Both the position numbers and the translations under genes were made by a program. Positions 7,180-9,754 of a DNA stretch of 9,754 nucleotides are shown here, piece after piece. A model generated the notes under the pieces. It made no database searches, was not told where the DNA came from, and saw only the letters and a list, made by a program, of their open reading frames with translations. Source of the DNA: Chromatiaceae bacterium (GTDB lineage: Bacteria > Pseudomonadota > Gammaproteobacteria > Chromatiales > Chromatiaceae). The DNA lies in assembly GCA_016938795.1 (NCBI GenBank), contig JAFGTZ010000118.1, forward strand, positions 1 to 9,754, in the 5' to 3' direction. The stretch's first letter is position 1, and each line of letters opens with the position of its first letter.

Positions 7180-7601
7180 TCGCGCCCGAACAGGATCGCT
7201 ATGCCTGGACCCTGGAGAGCGCACATCGGCTGCGCTCGGGACAGCTCGCCAGCCTGGATCTGGAGCGCATCGCCGAGGAACTGGAAGAAATGGGACGCAG
7301 CGAAAAGCACGCGCTATCGAGTCATCTCAAGGTGCTGATGCTGCATCTGCTCAAATGGCGCCATCAGCCCAGTTTTCGGGGTCTGAGCTGGCGGTTGTCG
7401 ATCACCAATGCGCGTGACGAGATCCAGGAATTGCTCGAAGACAGCCCGAGCCTGAGACGTCAACTGCCCGATCTGATCAAGCGCCGCTACCCGGTGGCCC
7501 GCCAGCGCGCCATTCTGGAGACGGGCCTGCCCGAGGCGACCTTTCCGATAGAGTGCCCGTTTAAGATTGAGCAACTGCTGGATGCCGAGTACTGGGCTTG
7601 A
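7176..7601 (+). CDS. DUF29 family protein inserted between hoxF and hoxU
   Basis: This 141-residue soluble protein has the DUF29 pattern: an N-terminal YAWTLE...LR.GQ segment, LDLERIAEELEEMGRSEK (27-44), HLLKWRHQP (57-65), the SPSLR segment and a C-terminal ETGLPEATFP...CPF...LLDAEYW region. The family is abundant in cyanobacteria and purple sulfur bacteria and has no established biochemical role. It overlaps hoxF by ATGA and has AGGAG at 7161-7165, ten bases upstream. The next gene starts on its own stop codon. It is not a hydrogenase subunit or any maturation protein known to the reviewer; its presence in the operon may be incidental insertion. Confidence 0.88.
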   Translation: MIAPEQDRYAWTLESAHRLRSGQLASLDLERIAEELEEMGRSEKHALSSHLKVLMLHLLKWRHQPSFRGLSWRLSITNARDEIQELLEDSPSLRRQLPDLIKRRYPVARQRAILETGLPEATFPIECPFKIEQLLDAEYWA

Positions 7602-7831
7602 TGCAACCGCCACTTACGGGGCCTCTGATTGCCCAGTCTCGCGTCATCGCCAAGGGGCAGCGTATCCGCGATCTGCAACGCCTCATCGAAACCCATGGTG
7701 GTCGTGCGTCGCAGTGGGTGAAGAAGAGCAGTCCAGTCTTTGAGATGGATGGTGAGCATTATGAACTGCACTGGTACGAGCATCACGGCCTTGGACGCTT
7801 CGAGATCAAATTAAAGAAGGTGCCACGATGA
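7601..7831 (+). CDS. Small basic protein of unknown function (toxin-like by context)
   Basis: This is a 76-residue protein starting with ATG at 7601, which overlaps the DUF29 stop as TGATG; a TTG one codon earlier is an alternative. About 13 Lys/Arg against 8 Asp/Glu make it basic, with several histidines. The central part reads KGQRIRDLQRL...GG...WVKKSS...HYELHWYEH.GLGRFEIKLKKV. The combination of a basic helix and an HYELHWYEH/FEIKLK strand region resembles, to the reviewer's eye, C-terminal toxin modules of polymorphic toxins, but no motif is diagnostic. It overlaps the next, acidic gene by ATGA. There is no signal peptide or membrane helix. GC content appears lower than in hoxF. It could equally be a regulator or an ORFan. 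Confidence 0.65.
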   Translation: MQPPLTGPLIAQSRVIAKGQRIRDLQRLIETHGGRASQWVKKSSPVFEMDGEHYELHWYEHHGLGRFEIKLKKVPR

Positions 7832-8154
7832 TCGTTCAATTGACTGAACCCCGCGCTGACTATCCCGAGCTGTCTACTGGACAGACCTATTGCGTGATCG
7901 GGATCGAGGCCAACGATTACCGATTACTCAATGATCGAGGACGCCCCTATCTCTATCCGGCGGAGCTGTTCGCAATCATCGACGCCGACGAACCGGACGA
8001 CTGGGTGCTCTCCACCGGGGACGACGGCGAACGCTATGCCTATCCCGCTGCGCTCAACCAGGCGGGATTTTTCGAGGACTTCTTCGAGGGCCAATCAGAG
8101 GCGATTGCAGCTTTTTGGCGAAGTGTCAACCAACAACTCTCACGCGCCGCCTGA
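7828..8154 (+). CDS. Small acidic protein of unknown function (immunity-like by context)
   Basis: This is a 108-residue soluble protein with about 19 acidic and 7 basic residues. Features include YPELSTGQTYCVIGIEANDYRLLND, YLYPAELF and GFFEDFFEG; no transmembrane helix or known catalytic motif is visible. The ATG at 7828 overlaps the preceding stop as ATGA and follows AAGAAGG at 7814-7820. Acidic product directly after a basic one with a four-base overlap is the usual layout of toxin-immunity or toxin-antitoxin pairs; that is inference from charge and order only. hoxU begins 23 bases after its stop. Confidence 0.75.
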   Translation: MIVQLTEPRADYPELSTGQTYCVIGIEANDYRLLNDRGRPYLYPAELFAIIDADEPDDWVLSTGDDGERYAYPAALNQAGFFEDFFEGQSEAIAAFWRSVNQQLSRAA

Positions 8155-8164
8155 GACACCTTCC

Positions 8165-8170
8165 AAGGAG
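8165..8170 (+). promoter_or_regulatory. Ribosome binding site for hoxU
   Basis: AAGGAG lies seven bases before the ATG at 8178. It decides the start: the frame is open upstream (to about 8115), but that part overlaps the acidic gene and lies before the ferredoxin-like domain. Confidence 0.75.
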
Positions 8171-8177
8171 CCAGCCC

Positions 8178-8909
8178 ATGCCCCCAGCCACGCCCCAGCC
8201 GAACGTGCGCGTTGTGACGCTCCGCATTGACGGACGGGATGTCTCGGCGCGCGAGGATGAAACCATTCTGGAGGTCTGCCGCGAGAACCGGATCGAGGTT
8301 CCGAGCCTCTGCCAGCTCGACGGGCTCTCGGTCTGGGGCGGCTGCCGGCTGTGCATGGTCGAGCTCGCCGGACAGGGCCGCCTCTTTGCCGCCTGCGCCA
8401 CGCGCGTCGCCGAGGGCATGGAGGTGAGCACCAACACCGAGCGCCTGCGCCACTATCGCCGCCTCATCCTCGAACTGCTCTTCGCCGAGCGCAATCATGT
8501 CTGCTCGGTCTGTGTCTCGAACGGACACTGCGAGCTTCAGGCGCTCGCCCAGCGCTGCGGGGTCGATCATGTGCGCCTGCCCTATCGTCAGGCCCGCTAT
8601 CCGGTCGATAGCTCGCACGAGATGTTCCGGCTCGATCACAACCGCTGCGTGCTCTGCACCCGCTGCGTGCGGGTCTGCGATGAAATTGAAGGGGCGCACA
8701 CCTGGGATGTCATGGGGCGCGGCAGCGACTGCCTGGTCATCACCGACATGGCCCAGCCCTGGGGCGCAAGCGGCACCTGCACCAGTTGCGGCAAGTGCGT
8801 GCAGGTCTGTCCCACCGGGGCGCTGGTCAAACAGGGCACCTCGGTCGGCGAGATGGTGAAGGACCAGCATTTTCTCCCCATTCTGGCCCGCCGGAGGCAT
8901 CTCGCATGA
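8178..8909 (+). CDS. hoxU: NAD-reducing hydrogenase diaphorase subunit HoxU
   Basis: This 243-residue iron-sulfur subunit is homologous to the N-terminal part of complex I NuoG and carries electrons between HoxF and HoxY. The plant-ferredoxin-type [2Fe-2S] site is C45-x10-C56-x2-C59-x13-C73. A second site has C109-x2-C112-x5-C118 with His107 in a NHVCSVC motif, the spacing usual for HoxU rather than NuoG. Two [4Fe-4S] sites follow: C157xxC160xxC163xxxC167 and C201xxC204xxC207xxxC211. All expected ligands are present. It ends in ATGA overlap with hoxY. Three small genes separate it from hoxF, its partner, which is unusual for hox operons. Confidence 0.95.
   Translation: MPPATPQPNVRVVTLRIDGRDVSAREDETILEVCRENRIEVPSLCQLDGLSVWGGCRLCMVELAGQGRLFAACATRVAEGMEVSTNTERLRHYRRLILELLFAERNHVCSVCVSNGHCELQALAQRCGVDHVRLPYRQARYPVDSSHEMFRLDHNRCVLCTRCVRVCDEIEGAHTWDVMGRGSDCLVITDMAQPWGASGTCTSCGKCVQVCPTGALVKQGTSVGEMVKDQHFLPILARRRHLA
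8893..8897 (+). promoter_or_regulatory. Ribosome binding site for hoxY
   Basis: GGAGG lies eight bases before the ATG at 8906 and inside the end of hoxU. It supports this start over the upstream in-frame extension, which would lie entirely in hoxU. Confidence 0.7.
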
Positions 8910-9442
8910 GCACACGCATCACGGTCGCCACCGCCTGGCTCGACGGCTGCTCGGGCTGTCACATGTCCTTCCTGGATCTCGACGAGCGTCTGCTCGAACT
9001 CATCGAGCACGTCGAGATTGTCTACAGCCCCCTGGTGGATACCAAGGAACTGCCCGAGCGGGTGGATGTTGGCATTCTGGAGGGCTCGATCAGCTCGGAG
9101 GACGATCTGGAGAAGGCGCGACAGTTTCGCGAGCGCTGCGCGCTGCTCATCAGCCTTGGCGACTGCGCCGTGACCGGCAACGTGCCTGCCATGCGCAACC
9201 AGTTCCCGCTCGCGGCGGTGCTCGACCGCGCCTATCGCGAAAACGTCACGCTCCAGCCGCAGATCCCCACCCGCAATGTTCCGGCCCTGCGCGTGCCGGT
9301 CAAGCCGGTGCATGGCGAGGTCAAGGTCGATCTCTTCGTCCCTGGCTGTCCGCCGAGCGCCGATGCCATCTGGACCGTCCTGAGCGAATTGATCGCGGGC
9401 CGCATACCCGACCCCAACAGCGTCACGCGCTTTGGCGCCTGA
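8906..9442 (+). CDS. hoxY: NAD-reducing hydrogenase small subunit HoxY
   Basis: This 178-residue [NiFe]-hydrogenase small subunit carries the proximal [4Fe-4S] cluster that takes electrons from the Ni-Fe site in HoxH. The ligands are C15-x2-C18 in LDGCSGCHMSFLD, C87 in LGDCAVTGNVP and C148 in VPGCPPSAD. The length and the lack of a twin-arginine signal peptide fit a cytoplasmic group 3d enzyme. It overlaps hoxU by ATGA. The usual next gene, hoxH, is not present: 90 bases after the stop a converging minus-strand gene ends. Without HoxH elsewhere in the genome the enzyme could not be assembled. Confidence 0.95.
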   Translation: MSTRITVATAWLDGCSGCHMSFLDLDERLLELIEHVEIVYSPLVDTKELPERVDVGILEGSISSEDDLEKARQFRERCALLISLGDCAVTGNVPAMRNQFPLAAVLDRAYRENVTLQPQIPTRNVPALRVPVKPVHGEVKVDLFVPGCPPSADAIWTVLSELIAGRIPDPNSVTRFGA

Positions 9443-9498
9443 GGCGACTCTTTCGGCCCATTGCATGACACGCAAGTCGTCATTGACAGATGTTCTTT

Positions 9499-9551
9499 AA
9501 AAAGGCTCCAGTCCGCCAATAATGCGATGGAGTCAGTCAACTGGACTTTTT
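9499..9551. terminator. Bidirectional terminator-like inverted repeat after hoxY
   Basis: Left arm AAAAAGGCTCCAGT (9499-9512) and right arm ACTGGACTTTTT (9540-9551) pair over TCCAGT/ACTGGA plus A-T pairs, with a two-base bulge and a 27-base loop. Each strand ends in a T-run of five, as in shared terminators between converging genes. The right arm covers the last codons of the minus-strand gene. The GC core is short, so strength is uncertain. Confidence 0.4.
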
Positions 9552-9754
9552 AACCCAAGACTGTATTTCTCGATTATTTCTTGCAACTGATTGATCGCTT
9601 CTGCGGATAACCGTATTGACTGACTCTTCTTTCCCTCAATTTTTCGATTCTTCGATCCATATGTATCTATTTGTAGAAACGCTTCACCCTCCACGTATAC
9701 TATCGAATATGTCGCATCGACTTCCGTGTGCTTGCTGTCCTTTTCTAGAGTTAT
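9533..9754 (-). CDS. Partial CDS, C-terminal 73 residues of an uncharacterised small protein
   Basis: On the minus strand the frame is open from the right edge (9754) to a TGA at 9533-9535. The start lies outside. The visible part reads ITLEKDSKHTEVDATYS, then VEGEAFLQIDTYGSKNRK, GKKSQSIRLSAEAINQLQEI and ends KSPVD. The QIDTYGS..RK..GKKSQSI core looks like a widespread family of small uncharacterised proteins, remembered but not verified. It is soluble and charged. Base composition is clearly lower in GC than the hox genes. It faces the hox operon and would block read-through to any downstream hoxH. Confidence 0.7.
   Translation of the reverse strand: MTLEKDSKHTEVDATYSIVYVEGEAFLQIDTYGSKNRKIEGKKSQSIRLSAEAINQLQEIIEKYSLGLKSPVD

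Noticed and set aside
5551..7224. 557-codon minus-strand frame opposite hoxF
   Set aside because: hoxF on the plus strand has every FMN, NAD and iron-sulfur motif; the antisense frame is a composition effect.
4948..9442. Complex I nuoE/nuoF/nuoG fragment operon
   Set aside because: HoxF has the fused N-terminal [2Fe-2S] domain, the NuoG-like protein is short, and a HoxY small subunit follows; these define a NAD-linked hydrogenase.
8040..9475. Long minus-strand frames opposite hoxU and hoxY
   Set aside because: They lie over genes with complete cluster-binding motifs and have no recognisable protein features.
9483..9488. Perfect TTGACA after hoxY as a promoter for downstream genes
   Set aside because: No acceptable -10 box lies 16-18 bases downstream, and the sequence there is the left arm of a terminator-like repeat with a converging gene beyond it.

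Overview
The window is high-GC proteobacterial DNA, apart from its more AT-rich last 300 bases or so. The genes point to a purple sulfur bacterium of the Chromatiaceae type (Allochromatium/Thiocapsa relatives) or a close gammaproteobacterium. The grounds are a HoxEFUY-type NAD-linked hydrogenase, a DUF29 protein and intergenic heptamer arrays. The genus is an inference from gene content and was not tested by any search.

Left part, minus strand (4776 down to 73): pssA (phosphatidylserine synthase), then a 91-bp gap with two small palindromes, then a DUF2868-type four-helix membrane protein, then a DUF3482-type P-loop GTPase whose ATG overlaps the previous TGA by one base. The membrane protein carries an uninterrupted 64-copy Glu-Pro array. 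The membrane protein and GTPase look like a translationally coupled pair. The gap between pssA and hoxE (4777-4947) holds candidate divergent promoters.

Right part, plus strand (4948 to 9442): hoxE, hoxF, three small non-hydrogenase genes, hoxU and hoxY. HoxE, HoxF and HoxU form the diaphorase (NAD(P)H-oxidising) module of a bidirectional group 3d [NiFe]-hydrogenase, and HoxY is the hydrogenase small subunit. A 13-copy heptamer array spans the end of hoxE and the start of hoxF; it encodes the last HoxE residues and replaces the hoxF Shine-Dalgarno. hoxF, the DUF29 gene, a 76-residue basic protein and a 108-residue acidic protein are chained by start/stop overlaps. hoxU follows 23 bases later and overlaps hoxY by four bases.

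The large subunit gene hoxH is expected directly after hoxY but is absent. Instead the sequence becomes AT-rich, shows a terminator-like inverted repeat, and contains the 3' end of a converging minus-strand gene that runs off the window. The hox operon is therefore broken or split here. The main points of interest are the small-gene cassette inside the hox operon, the Glu-Pro array, the heptamer array at a translation start, and the interrupted hoxY-hoxH junction. No tRNA, rRNA, CRISPR array or transposase was seen, and no stretch longer than about 180 bases lacks a gene.
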